This document shows, piece by piece, positions 34,634-43,033 of a DNA stretch of 64,000 bases. The DNA comes from JALORV01 sp963766365 (lineage in GTDB: Bacteria > Pseudomonadota > Gammaproteobacteria > Burkholderiales > Burkholderiaceae_F). Position 1 is the first letter of the stretch. Each line of letters opens with the position of its first letter. A model generated the notes under the pieces. The model was given only the letters and a program-made list of their open reading frames with translations, was not told where the DNA came from and made no database searches. Where the stretch lies: the NCBI GenBank assembly GCA_963766365.1, contig CAVXZK010000013.1:124001-188000 (forward strand), written 5' to 3'. Position numbers and translations under genes: made by a program.

Positions 34634-35076
34634 GTGGCGTCTGGCTCGATCACGCGGCGATCGCCGCGCGCATTCCGCACGCCGGCCGCATGTGCCTGCT
34701 GCACGAGGTGATCCGCTGGGACGGAGACGCGATCGAATGCCGTGCCGTCTCACACCACGATCCCACCAACCCGCTGCGCGCCCGGGACCGGCTCGCCGCC
34801 GTGCACGGCATCGAATACGCCGCTCAGGCAATGGCGCTGCACGGCGCGCTGCTCGGCGGCGACGGCACACCGGCCTCGCGGCCCGGCTACATCGGTGCGG
34901 TGCGTGCCGTCGAACTGCACGCGCCGCGGCTCGACGACATCGTCGACGCTCTCGATATCCGCGCCGAGCGCCTCGCCGGGGATGCAAACCACGTGCTCTA
35001 CAGCTTCGCTGTCCGCGCCGGCAGGCGACTGCTCGTCGAAGGTCGCATCAGCGTCGCGCTCGGCGCGGCCGTCTGA
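34630..35076 (+). CDS. Hot-dog dehydratase (ApeP-like), second subunit
   Basis: The 148-residue protein has a FabA/FabZ-like fold with IPHAGRMCLLHEV at the start and VHGIEYAAQAMALHG in the long central helix. The glutamate of that helix is the likely catalytic residue. It probably forms a heterodimeric dehydratase with the 102-residue hot-dog protein of the same operon. The GTG at 34630 overlaps the preceding stop. It is the last gene of the rightward operon. Confidence 0.75.
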   Translation: MSGVWLDHAAIAARIPHAGRMCLLHEVIRWDGDAIECRAVSHHDPTNPLRARDRLAAVHGIEYAAQAMALHGALLGGDGTPASRPGYIGAVRAVELHAPRLDDIVDALDIRAERLAGDANHVLYSFAVRAGRRLLVEGRISVALGAAV

Positions 35077-35115
35077 AGCCCCGCGGCGTGCGCTGCGCCA
35101 AAGCGGCGCCGGCTC

Positions 35116-35895
35116 TCAACCCGGCTTGCGCGCCTGGAACTCGGCGAAGATCGGCATCGGTCGCTGGTCGATGTAGCGGCGCGCGTCGGCGAAGCCGGCG
35201 GCGCGCAGCGTCGCAACGACCTGTTCCGGCGGAGCGCAGGCTTCGATCGTGTCCCAGTAGTAGCGCCACAGCTTCACGGTGTCGCCGCCGGCGCCCACGA
35301 GACGCGCCAGCGTCGGCACGATGCCGCGCATGTACACCTTGAGCAGTGACCGGCCGACCGCCGTTTCCGGCTTAGTGATCTCGAGCAGGCAGAGGCGTCC
35401 GCCCGGCCTCAGCACGCGGTGGAGCTCGCGGAACGCCGCCGCCAGGTCACTGATGTGGCGCAGCGCGTAGCCCATCGACAGGAAGTCGAAACTGGCATTG
35501 GGAAACGGAATCGCCTCCGCCGAGCCTTCGACCAGTTGCACGTCGGCGGGCAGCGTGGCCCGCGCGCGTTCCAGCATGCCGGGGCTCGGATCGACGCCGA
35601 CCAGAAGACTCGGTGCGCCGATGATCTTCACTGCCTCGCGCGCAACCAGCCCGGTACCGATTCCGACGTCGACGATGCGCTGGCCTTCGGCGAGCCCCGC
35701 TCGGCGCAGCGCCTGGCCGCGGTACCAGACGCCGCTGCCAAGCGCGAGGATGCGCTCGATGCGGTCGTAGGTGCCCGCGGTGCGGTCGAACATGCCGCGC
35801 ACGAACCCGGCGCGCGCCGACTCATCCGGGTAATAGTCGGTCAGCGGCTGGTGCGGGGCGTGCACCACGTCATCGGTGCGCGGGGGTGTACTCAT
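35116..35895 (-). CDS. Class I SAM-dependent methyltransferase (UbiE-like)
   Basis: The 259-residue protein carries the SAM loop IVDVGIGTGLVAREA and later FDFLSMGYALRHISDL, followed by LRPGGRLCLLEITKPE; this is the UbiE/COQ5-type pattern. It may methylate the aryl head group or a phenolic oxygen of the polyene. The ATG at 35895 overlaps the stop of the upstream glycosyltransferase. It is the last gene of the leftward operon and converges on the dehydratase with 39 bases between. Confidence 0.8.
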   Translation of the reverse strand: MSTPPRTDDVVHAPHQPLTDYYPDESARAGFVRGMFDRTAGTYDRIERILALGSGVWYRGQALRRAGLAEGQRIVDVGIGTGLVAREAVKIIGAPSLLVGVDPSPGMLERARATLPADVQLVEGSAEAIPFPNASFDFLSMGYALRHISDLAAAFRELHRVLRPGGRLCLLEITKPETAVGRSLLKVYMRGIVPTLARLVGAGGDTVKLWRYYWDTIEACAPPEQVVATLRAAGFADARRYIDQRPMPIFAEFQARKPG

Positions 35896-36671
35896 TCCGG
35901 ATTCACGCTCAGGGGTTGGCGACGCCGCCACAAGAGCAGCGGCAGGCGCAACACGAATTCGACCATCAGCCGAACGTGCATGCCGGTCAGCAGCACGTTG
36001 TCGCGCAGGTAGTTGAAGTGCGAGACGCCGCCTTCTGCGGGGGTGAGATAGCGCACCGGCGCCGGCAGGTTCAGCGGCGGTACTCCGGCCCAGACCAGGC
36101 GCACGGCCGCTTCGGGATCGAAATCGAAACGGCGCATCCAGCGCCGCGACTGCATGACACCGATCAGTGGCGCGATCGGGTAGACGCGAAACCCGAACAG
36201 CGAGTCCTGCACGCCGGCGCCGACCGTCTCCAGGTTGGCCCACCAGTTCGAAATGCGGCGGCCGCGGCGTCGCAGCGCCGGGGCGCTGGCATCGAACTGC
36301 GGCACGCCGAGCACCACCGCTTCTGGTGCGCGCTGCGAAGCCGCCATGAATGCCCCGATGTGACTGGCAGGATGCTGGCCATCCGCGTCCATCGTCAGCG
36401 CGTGCGTGTAGCCCTCGCGCCGCGCCAACTGCGCGCCGTGCAGAACCGCAGCGCCCTTGCCGCGGTTGCCCGCCAGCACCAGCACGCGCAGGCTGGGCTC
36501 TGTCGCGGCGAGCGCCTGCAGTTGCGCGTCGGTCCCGTCCGTGCTGCCGTCAATCACGACCCACACCGGCGCCCACCGAGTCAGCGCTTCCTGCACGGTG
36601 CGCAACACCAGCGCGCCGCTGTTGTAGCTGGGGATCAGCACCAGGTGCGTGCTCGACAGGGTCGGGCTCAT
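35892..36671 (-). CDS. Glycosyltransferase family 2
   Basis: The 259-residue enzyme has HLVLIPSYNSGALV at the start, VVIDGSTDGTDAQL as the nucleotide-sugar site and the DxD metal motif in LTMDADGQHPAS. It should transfer a sugar, perhaps onto a lipid anchor of the polyene. Comparable enzymes occur in aryl polyene clusters. It overlaps the acyltransferase upstream and the methyltransferase downstream by four bases each. Confidence 0.8.
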   Translation of the reverse strand: MSPTLSSTHLVLIPSYNSGALVLRTVQEALTRWAPVWVVIDGSTDGTDAQLQALAATEPSLRVLVLAGNRGKGAAVLHGAQLARREGYTHALTMDADGQHPASHIGAFMAASQRAPEAVVLGVPQFDASAPALRRRGRRISNWWANLETVGAGVQDSLFGFRVYPIAPLIGVMQSRRWMRRFDFDPEAAVRLVWAGVPPLNLPAPVRYLTPAEGGVSHFNYLRDNVLLTGMHVRLMVEFVLRLPLLLWRRRQPLSVNPE

Positions 36672-37444
36672 GCGGCGTCCGCAGCCGACGGGCGCAGCTC
36701 GGCTCGCGCCAGTTCCTGCTCGAAGTGTTCGCGCAGTTCCACCATGAACCGCGAGGCATCGGCCGGCGGCTCGAAGCGGCGGCCAAGGCGCACACGGAAA
36801 TGCAGCGGTAGCGGCGGCATGCGCAACAGCGGCCAACCTTTCGACAGGAACAGCGTGTTGGTTTCAATGATCACGGTCTGCACCGGCGCCTGTGCCCGCT
36901 GCGCGATGATCGAGATGGCTCCGCGCAGCGGTCCCAGCGGCCACGGGTCGGTGCGCGTGCCCTCCGGGAAAATCAGCAGTTGTGCCCCTTCGGCAATCCG
37001 GTCGCGCGCCGTCCGCACCGCGTCCATGATATTGCGATTGCTGATGTAGCCCGCCAGATGCGCCGGCGCCCCCCAGAACACGCTGCGCTCGAGTTCGGCC
37101 TTCATCAGCGGCACGCCGTCGGGCAGGCGCGACAGCAGCATCAACGCGTCGAGCAGGCACGGGTGGTTGGCAGCAACGATGATGCCGCGCTCTCTCAGGA
37201 TTGGCGCGAGCGCGTCGAGCTCGATGCGGACATAGCCGGTGGCCCGCAGGTTGGCCAGGTAGAACACGAAGAATCGACGCGCGACGTCGCGGCCGACCCG
37301 ATACCCGACCGCGCGCGGCAGCACCAGCCGCAATAGCGCGGCCACTGGAGTCCACAGGAACGTTCCGACGCCGAGCAGGCCGACACACCAGAAAAGCAGC
37401 ACCTGTGTCTTGACGCGTTCGAGCCAGCTCAAGGGCGGCGCCAT
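36668..37444 (-). CDS. 1-acyl-glycerol-3-phosphate acyltransferase-like protein (PlsC family)
   Basis: The 258-residue protein has an N-terminal membrane helix (TQVLLFWCVGLLGVGTFL), then the NHx4D motif in AANHPCLLDAL and FPEGTRTDPW as the substrate-binding motif. It probably attaches an acyl or polyene chain to a glycerol-type acceptor in the inner membrane. The ATG at 37444 is used. A GTG at 37474, closer to a GGCGGG element, is an alternative that would add ten residues. Confidence 0.75.
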   Translation of the reverse strand: MAPPLSWLERVKTQVLLFWCVGLLGVGTFLWTPVAALLRLVLPRAVGYRVGRDVARRFFVFYLANLRATGYVRIELDALAPILRERGIIVAANHPCLLDALMLLSRLPDGVPLMKAELERSVFWGAPAHLAGYISNRNIMDAVRTARDRIAEGAQLLIFPEGTRTDPWPLGPLRGAISIIAQRAQAPVQTVIIETNTLFLSKGWPLLRMPPLPLHFRVRLGRRFEPPADASRFMVELREHFEQELARAELRPSAADAA

Positions 37445-37502
37445 CGCCCGGTCCGGCGCAGCCAAGTTAAGCACGCCCGCCGGAGCGTTCCCACCCCGAG
37501 CG

Positions 37503-38567
37503 TCATGCCGGCGTCCGCAGCATGGCACTGCCGGCGGCCTCGATCTCGAACAACAGGTCTGCGCGGCAGATATCGGCCCGCACCAGTGGAACCGGCGTAT
37601 CAGGAAGGCGCAGCTGCAACTGCCGCCGCACCGTGTCGGCATCGGCCGCGTTGCGCACATATGCCTTCAGCTTCAGGCCGTCGACGGTGAAGAGCGGCTC
37701 TCTCGCCGCCCGATTGGCCGCCTGGACCACCGCCTGCAGATTGCGCAGTGACTCATCGATCTGCGCAGCAACGCTACCGATATGCAGCGTCTCGTGGCCA
37801 ACGATGCTCGCGGTACCGGAGATCGTCAGCAGCGCGAATGCATCGTCGCGGTAAAGCGCCGCCCGCGAAAAAGTCGGTGCACGTGGACCGTACTGCGGCG
37901 GGTACCGATAGGCGCTGACCTGCCGCGGGTTCTCGATCGCTGTCGGGGCGACTCGTCCGGCCAGCACCATGACCGTCAGGGCGGTCCCGCTGCATCCCAG
38001 CGCACAGGCGGCCGGCGGCGCCGCGTCCGTCGGACACCGCGCTTCAACGAAGGCCGCATGGCGTCCAACGTTGAAGTGGCGGTAGCGCTCCAGCCCGTCC
38101 TCGTCGACATTGATGCGCGGCAGGTAATTCCAGAACCGGATCGGATGGATGAAGCCGGTGTGCTGCAGGAGCTTGAACAGCCGGGTGTAGGCCGCATGGG
38201 CCGTCGCTTGTAGCGCGCAGTGCCTGCCATCGCCGAACGCCTGCTCGTTCAGGGTCAGATGGGCGAACAGCAGAGAGCCCTCTGCGGACCACGTGATCTC
38301 GCCGTTCGGTCCGTACCGGCCCTGAGTCACCGGCGCGTCGCCAGCGATTCGCCAGAGTTCCGCAAATCCGTCAGCCGCCGCGAGCGGAACCATGTCGACC
38401 ACGGCACACGTTGCCGCCGCGCGCTCGCCAATGTGGCGCGCCAGTTGCCGCCCTGCGATCGCACGCTTGCCGTAGACGGCTCCGCCCAGCCAGCGCCCCG
38501 CCGCCTCCGGAGATGCGGCGTCGCTGGCCAGCGGCAACACCAGGGGCTCGATCGGCTGCGTTTGCAT
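37503..38567 (-). CDS. Chorismatase (XanB2/FkbO/Hyg5-type)
   Basis: The 354-residue protein resembles chorismate-hydrolysing enzymes of the chorismatase family. NLHLTLNEQAF-like text here reads LLFAHLTLNEQAFGDG. HPIRFWNYLPRIN follows, then RYRHFNVGRHAAF and a C-terminal RidA-like half (DESLRNLQAVVQAANRA, KAYVRNAADADTVRRQL). In Xanthomonas, XanB2 makes 3- and 4-hydroxybenzoate from chorismate for pigment synthesis. Here it should provide the aryl starter, which the cluster's AMP-ligase then activates. Confidence 0.8.
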   Translation of the reverse strand: MQTQPIEPLVLPLASDAASPEAAGRWLGGAVYGKRAIAGRQLARHIGERAAATCAVVDMVPLAAADGFAELWRIAGDAPVTQGRYGPNGEITWSAEGSLLFAHLTLNEQAFGDGRHCALQATAHAAYTRLFKLLQHTGFIHPIRFWNYLPRINVDEDGLERYRHFNVGRHAAFVEARCPTDAAPPAACALGCSGTALTVMVLAGRVAPTAIENPRQVSAYRYPPQYGPRAPTFSRAALYRDDAFALLTISGTASIVGHETLHIGSVAAQIDESLRNLQAVVQAANRAAREPLFTVDGLKLKAYVRNAADADTVRRQLQLRLPDTPVPLVRADICRADLLFEIEAAGSAMLRTPA

Positions 38568-38580
38568 CGGTGTGCCCGGT

Positions 38581-39843
38581 CTAGCGCGTCGCCACGTTGC
38601 GCCGGAAGGCGAGCACGGCATTCGAACCACCGAATGCGAAGGAACTGGTCAGCGCGGCTTGCAGCGGCAGCGATTCGCCGACGCGGGCCACATGACGGAC
38701 CCCGGCACAGGCCGGGTCGATCCGGTCCAGATGCGCCGTCGGCGGCACCTGCTGACGCGACAACGCCAATACAGTGATCAGCGCTTCGACCGCGCCGGTA
38801 GCACCCAGCAGGTGGCCCAGCATCGACTTGGTCGAGCTGACCGCGACCGATTCGGCGTGCGCATCAAACACGGCTCGCAGCGCCTCGATCTCGACCGGAT
38901 CGCCCTCGACCGTGCCGGTCCCGTGGGCGTTGACGTAATCCACCTCGTCGGCATTCAGTTCGGCGTTTTTCAGCGCGGCCCGCAGGGCACGCATCTGACC
39001 GGCAGCCAGCGGCTGCGCGAGGTGATGGTGATCGCAGCTCGCGCCGAAGCCGGCCAGCTCGGCGTAGACGCGCGCTCCGCGCCGCTCGGCGTGTTCGTAC
39101 GACTCCAGCACCAGGGCGGCTCCGCCCTCGCCCAGCACCAGTCCGGCACGGTCCGCATGGAACGGTCGGCATGCCGAGGCTGCAGCTTCACCCTCGCCGC
39201 GCGCGAGCACGCGCATCGCGTCCCACGCCAGCAGCATCCCCGCCGTCAGCGGCGCCTCCGACCCCCCGGCCACGACGACGTCCGCTTCGCCCGAGCGGAT
39301 CAACCGCAGGGCTTCGCCGATCGCGATGGCCGAGGACGCGCACGCGACCGACGTGGTCGTCGCCGGTCCACCCAGTCCGAGCCGCATGGCGACATGCGCC
39401 GCCGCCGCGTTATGCATGCCCATGACGATCAGCATCGGGGAGATGCGAGCGCGGCCACGTTGCAGCACGTCGAAGTAAGCCAGCTCGACCGAGCGGGTAC
39501 CGCCCATGCCAGTGCCCCAGCACACGGCGCCGTCGAGCAGCTCTTTAGGAGGCGAGCTGCAGGACAGCCCGGCGTCCTGCCAGGCCGCCAGCGCGGCGGT
39601 GAGCCCGAGCTGCGCGTAGCGGTCGGTCAGGAAGGTCGTGGTCCTCCCGAGAGCCGCCTCGGAGTCGAAGCCATCGCAGTAGACCGCGGGTACCGCTCGT
39701 GTCCCGTTGGGGAGCGCCGGCTCGGGAGTAAACGGGCGAATGGCAGACTCGCCCGCCATCAGGCGGTCAAACACGGTTCCGGGGTCGGTACCGAAAGGAA
39801 CGGTCAGGCCGAGGCCCGTCACCGCCACGCGACACCGGGTCAT
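38581..39843 (-). CDS. FabF-type beta-ketoacyl-ACP synthase, second KS of the cluster
   Basis: The 420-residue protein has the full triad: Cys168 in SVACASSA, His307 in NAHGTGTVEGD and His344 in STKSMLGHLLGATG. It is closer to ordinary KASII/FabF than the KS at 32.7 kb. It may start chain growth or make precursor chains, as proposed for the extra ketosynthase in aryl polyene clusters. It overlaps the acyl carrier protein upstream by four bases and lies 13 bases before the chorismatase gene. Confidence 0.85.
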   Translation of the reverse strand: MTRCRVAVTGLGLTVPFGTDPGTVFDRLMAGESAIRPFTPEPALPNGTRAVPAVYCDGFDSEAALGRTTTFLTDRYAQLGLTAALAAWQDAGLSCSSPPKELLDGAVCWGTGMGGTRSVELAYFDVLQRGRARISPMLIVMGMHNAAAAHVAMRLGLGGPATTTSVACASSAIAIGEALRLIRSGEADVVVAGGSEAPLTAGMLLAWDAMRVLARGEGEAAASACRPFHADRAGLVLGEGGAALVLESYEHAERRGARVYAELAGFGASCDHHHLAQPLAAGQMRALRAALKNAELNADEVDYVNAHGTGTVEGDPVEIEALRAVFDAHAESVAVSSTKSMLGHLLGATGAVEALITVLALSRQQVPPTAHLDRIDPACAGVRHVARVGESLPLQAALTSSFAFGGSNAVLAFRRNVATR

Positions 39844-40100
39844 GTACCGGTCTTTAGCTGTGCGCCCGCCAGCGAGTCGAAGAGTTGCGTGAGTTCGGAA
39901 ACGGTGGTCGGTCGCGTGTCGATATCCGGCACACGGACGTTCAGCGATTCCTCAAGTTCGAACATCAGATCGATGAGGATCAGCGAGTCAACGCCAATGT
40001 CCTCCAGTTTTGCGTCCGGTGTGACCTTGCCGGGATCGATCGATGCCTTTGCCTGAAGGTACTGGCGCAGCAGTTCGAGTGTTTGCATGTCCTGCGTCAA
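39840..40100 (-). CDS. Second acyl carrier protein of the aryl polyene cluster
   Basis: The 86-residue carrier protein has the phosphopantetheine motif LEDIGVDSLILIDLMF (Ser39 counted from the first Met). A start at 40088 would shorten it by four residues. It overlaps the second ketosynthase (ATGA), which suggests they work together. It opens the leftward operon. A gap of about 170 bases separates it from the divergent secreted-protein gene and should hold both promoters. Confidence 0.85.
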   Translation of the reverse strand: MTQDMQTLELLRQYLQAKASIDPGKVTPDAKLEDIGVDSLILIDLMFELEESLNVRVPDIDTRPTTVSELTQLFDSLAGAQLKTGT

Positions 40101-40274
40101 TTCAGAAGTCCTGCCTTGAGAGCAGTTTACTACTCGGGGCCAGCGTTACTCGGTGGATGGTCGCGCCGGTGCGCACTGACAATCCGCGGGAGTCCCGGGA
40201 AACCGACCGTCAGACGGAGCGATCTCACGGCGCGCTCGCGCGAGGGGTACCCCAATCAGAAGAAGGAGGGTGTC

Positions 40275-40694
40275 ATGTCACAGGCAATCCGCAGTTGGGC
40301 TCTTGCGTTGTTTCTGGCTCTGGCCGCCAGCGCAACGGGGCCTGCCTTCGCCGCGGTCGACCTGATCGAGTGGAACAACGTCGCCGCGATCACCGGTTCG
40401 GGCACTCCGGCGTCGGCAGAACAGATCAAACGCGCGTTCATGGTGGGCGGCGCCCACCGCGGCTGGGCGTTCACGGACACCGCCCCGGGCAAGATGACCG
40501 GCAAGCTCATCGTGCGCACCCACACGTTACTGATGGAACTGAGCTACGAGAACGGGAAGTATTCGCTCAGGTACGTCGACAGCATCAACCTCGATTACAA
40601 GGACGACGCCGGCAAGAAAACGATCCACCGCGCGTACGTCAACTGGAACACCAACCTGATGAACGACGCGCGGGCGGAGCTGATGCGGTTGTAG
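40275..40694 (+). CDS. Small secreted protein of unknown function
   Basis: The 139-residue protein has a clear signal peptide (MSQAIRSWALALFLALAASATGPAFA) and a body without Cys, including EWNNVAAITGSG, GGAHRGWAF and ELSYENGKYSLRYVDS. The strong ribosome site AGAAGGAGGG precedes the ATG. It is probably periplasmic or a surface protein. No family is recognised. The gene follows the divergent promoter region of the pigment cluster. Confidence 0.75.
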   Translation: MSQAIRSWALALFLALAASATGPAFAAVDLIEWNNVAAITGSGTPASAEQIKRAFMVGGAHRGWAFTDTAPGKMTGKLIVRTHTLLMELSYENGKYSLRYVDSINLDYKDDAGKKTIHRAYVNWNTNLMNDARAELMRL

Positions 40695-40725
40695 TGCCAC
40701 GCGCCTTCGTCGATCAGCACGCGGA

Positions 40726-41022
40726 CTACTTCTTCGCGGCGTAGGCCTCCAGCACCAGATTGCGCTCGGGCATGTCCTGCAGGATCAGGCGTCCGAGCGA
40801 GGTGTCGGCCTGCAATCGTCCCGGCGACTGCGGTGGTGGCAGCGAGTGGAAGCTCGACACTCCGGCATGCGCCCGCGTTCCGGCTCTGGGCGACAGGCCG
40901 ATGCGGGCCTGCATCTTCGCGTCGCCGCTACCGCACGAAGACCGGCTTGTCGTCTGCGCCGTAGCAGATGCCCCCGGCCTCGCAAGCGTTGACGCGCGCT
41001 GCAATGTCTACGTGGCGCGTTT
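40726..41022 (-). pseudogene. Displaced C-terminal pieces of the upstream secreted protein gene
   Basis: Two protein-like stretches follow the stop of the 336-residue gene in two frames: ETRHVDIAARVNACEAGG through GADDKPVFVR (about 41020-40936), then SGDAKMQARIGLSP through NLVLEAYAAKK (about 40935-40729). A net -1 change near 41030 and a +1 insertion near 40936 would join all of it to the upstream gene as one C-terminal extension of roughly 98 residues. This is an inference from amino acid texture, and the extension matches no family I know. Confidence 0.4.
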
Positions 41023-42033
41023 CTAGCCCATCTGCAAGCCCGGCAGGTGCAACTCGGTGAGCTTGCAGGTGGCGAGCTGCTTCACTAGGTCGGACTTCAG
41101 CACGGCAGCGGACACGGGAAAGGATGGGTTGCGGCGCGGCCGATCCGGATACTCGACAGCACACGAATTGTCGATCTCCGGAACCGGTTGGCCGCGGTCG
41201 TTGCGGCAGTAGAAGACCTCGACGCGCTCGTTGCCGCATACGTACAACCCGTACTGGATGGTCGACGCCGTCGGCACCGATGGGCCGACCGCCCCCGCGC
41301 GCGCGTTGCCCGGCGCAGTCGTCGCATTCGCCGCGGCGTTGGCCGCAGGCGCACCGACCCGCACGAGTGCGCAGCCGAAGCGCCCCCACACGATGCGATT
41401 CGGGCTTTCGATCTCGAAGGGCAATGTCTTCCAGGACTCTTGGGTTATGGCCAAGATGACTCGCTCTTGGGGACTACTGTAGACAACGGACCCTTGAAAT
41501 ACGCTGCCGTCGACCGCTTGGATCGAGTAGGTTGACGGCGCAAAAGTAATTCCCTTCCCGAACATCAGGACGCAGGGATTCGAAAACGTCGTCAACAGCT
41601 CGCGGGCCATGGCATTACGATCGGCCCCCTTGCCCTGTCCGGTCCCGGTAGCTCCGGCGCCCCCCTGGCCGCCACTTTCAACGCGCCAGCTACCCAGCAG
41701 CACGTTGCGTTCAGCGGGCAGCTTTGGCCGCTGGGCCCTCGTGTCGGGACTGCTCTGGCCGCCCGGCGCCGCTTGCGACTGCCGCTTGCGGTGATCCTCG
41801 ATGTTCTTCGTCGTTTCGTCGTCCAACGTCTGCTGGCGCTTCCTCGCATCTTCTGCCGACCTTTGTTGCCGTTGCATCTCCTCTTGCGCCCGGCGCTGCT
41901 GCTCCTCTCGCTGCTGATCGAGTTGGCGGTAGTACTCGCGCTGCCGGTCCGCTTCAGGTGTCTGCGCCATCGCGCACGGAGCCAACAGCGCCAACAACAG
42001 CCACTCGACACGCATTCGGTTGTTCTTGTCCAC
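41023..42033 (-). CDS. Secreted protein with a Gln/Arg-rich coiled coil, possibly truncated
   Basis: In the 336-residue protein, a signal peptide (VEWLLLALLAPCAMAQ) is followed by a charged coiled-coil region (about residues 25-85, QREEQQRRAQEEMQRQQRSA). A globular domain then has three or four Cys (VFYCRNDRGQPVPE, LATCKLTEL). A GTG start at 42033 has a good GGAGGTGG site, and ATG 42015 is the alternative. The stop at 41023 is suspect: protein-like sequence continues in shifted frames to 40726, so the native gene may be longer. Function unknown. Confidence 0.65.
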   Translation of the reverse strand: MDKNNRMRVEWLLLALLAPCAMAQTPEADRQREYYRQLDQQREEQQRRAQEEMQRQQRSAEDARKRQQTLDDETTKNIEDHRKRQSQAAPGGQSSPDTRAQRPKLPAERNVLLGSWRVESGGQGGAGATGTGQGKGADRNAMARELLTTFSNPCVLMFGKGITFAPSTYSIQAVDGSVFQGSVVYSSPQERVILAITQESWKTLPFEIESPNRIVWGRFGCALVRVGAPAANAAANATTAPGNARAGAVGPSVPTASTIQYGLYVCGNERVEVFYCRNDRGQPVPEIDNSCAVEYPDRPRRNPSFPVSAAVLKSDLVKQLATCKLTELHLPGLQMG

Positions 42034-42235
42034 AGCCCCACCTCCACCGCGTTCGTCAAGTCTTTCCGATCACATCGCGCAAGTTGCCCGTGCTCTGAAC
42101 TCTCTCCGCACTCAAGCTGTTAGGTTCGGCTGCCTACGCCACGCCCCGAGCATCCATACGCGCTTCGACACTTTGGCGACCCGGAATATTCGAGCGAAGC
42201 CGCGAAGGTAAGCAGCCATCCTTCGGTCTCCCGTC

Positions 42236-42424
42236 TCAGGACTTCGGCGCTGGCGGAACCGTCCTTTCGCTCTCGACGGGAGCCTGCACTTGCGCCGCTT
42301 CATCCTGCAAGTGGGCACGCTCCGCCTGGCGCTCGCCTTTCCAAAATTTGCGGCGCAAAGTGGGCCGCAGGTGGCGGGCCCACTCTCCCAGGACAGTCAG
42401 TTGACCGTTGCGCTTGCGTGCCAT
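42236..42424 (-). CDS. Small basic protein, unknown function
   Basis: The 62-residue protein starts MARKRNGQLTVLGEWARHLR and contains RKFWKGERQAERAH. The Trp/Arg pattern looks selected rather than random. It follows the 182-residue secreted protein gene by 26 bases on the same strand, so it is probably co-transcribed. No signal peptide is seen. The 200 bases between it and the next gene show nothing. Confidence 0.5.
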   Translation of the reverse strand: MARKRNGQLTVLGEWARHLRPTLRRKFWKGERQAERAHLQDEAAQVQAPVESERTVPPAPKS

Positions 42425-42450
42425 CGTCGCTTGTGTGCCATTTTCGCGTG

Positions 42451-42999
42451 TCAGCAGATCCAGCCCTTGTTGCGCTGGGGTTCCATCTCGATCGTCGAGG
42501 TCGCGGCGCCGCGATCATTGGCGGCGTACTGGATGTGCAGGTAGAGCGGCTTGCGCCCCGCCAGCGTGGCGCGGTAGATGCGCGAGCCGCTGAGGCGCTC
42601 GTCCGGACAGGCGCCGCGCACCTGCTCGAGCCTGGTGTCCTTCGGAAACTGCGCGGCGAGCATCTCCGGAACCTTCGCCAGCACGATGTTCTTCGGCCAG
42701 TCGACCGTGGCCGAGTCCAGCGACTTCTGACCGCCAACGAGACTGACCTCGCCCGAGCCGACGCCGTCGATCGGCACCTTGCCGTTCCAGTAGTACTTGT
42801 TGCCGCCGCGCTTCGGCGCGTTGCCCTGCCACTGCGCGCCCTTGAGCTTCGAGAATGCGGACCAGTCATTGGTGGCCTGCGGCGCGCCGGTTGGCGCGGC
42901 AAGTGCCGCAGCGACGTCGCCGAGCGTCGCGGCGTCGACTCCCGGCGCTCCGAAAATCAACCCAGCCAGAACGATCAATGCCGTTCGAACAGCTTTCAT
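42451..42999 (-). CDS. Secreted protein of unknown function
   Basis: The 182-residue protein has a signal peptide (TALIVLAGLIFGAPGVDAA), a central region with WPKNIVLAKVPEMLAAQFP, and a C-terminal part with two Cys (VRGACPDERLSGSRIYRATL and a Cys at the very end). It lies downstream of an Ivy-like gene on the same strand with 34 bases between. It is likely periplasmic. No family is recognised. Confidence 0.7.
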   Translation of the reverse strand: MKAVRTALIVLAGLIFGAPGVDAATLGDVAAALAAPTGAPQATNDWSAFSKLKGAQWQGNAPKRGGNKYYWNGKVPIDGVGSGEVSLVGGQKSLDSATVDWPKNIVLAKVPEMLAAQFPKDTRLEQVRGACPDERLSGSRIYRATLAGRKPLYLHIQYAANDRGAATSTIEMEPQRNKGWIC

Positions 43000-43033
43000 G
43001 TCGCCTCCCACACAGCGCAGAACATGCCGTGCA

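Larger units (their letters stand above)
25343..40100. other. Aryl polyene / xanthomonadin-like pigment biosynthetic gene cluster
   Basis: Seventeen consecutive genes form two convergent, tightly overlapping operons: 25343-35076 rightward and 40100-35116 leftward. They encode two acyl carrier proteins, an AMP-ligase, two ketosynthases and a chain-length factor, two dehydratases, two acyltransferases, a glycosyltransferase, a methyltransferase, a LolA-like carrier, an MMPL exporter, a COG4648 membrane protein, an alpha/beta hydrolase and a chorismatase. This is the gene set of aryl polyene clusters, with the chorismatase typical of xanthomonadin. A ketoreductase gene is not found in it. The product should be a membrane-bound yellow polyene protecting against oxidative damage, by family knowledge. 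Confidence 0.85.
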
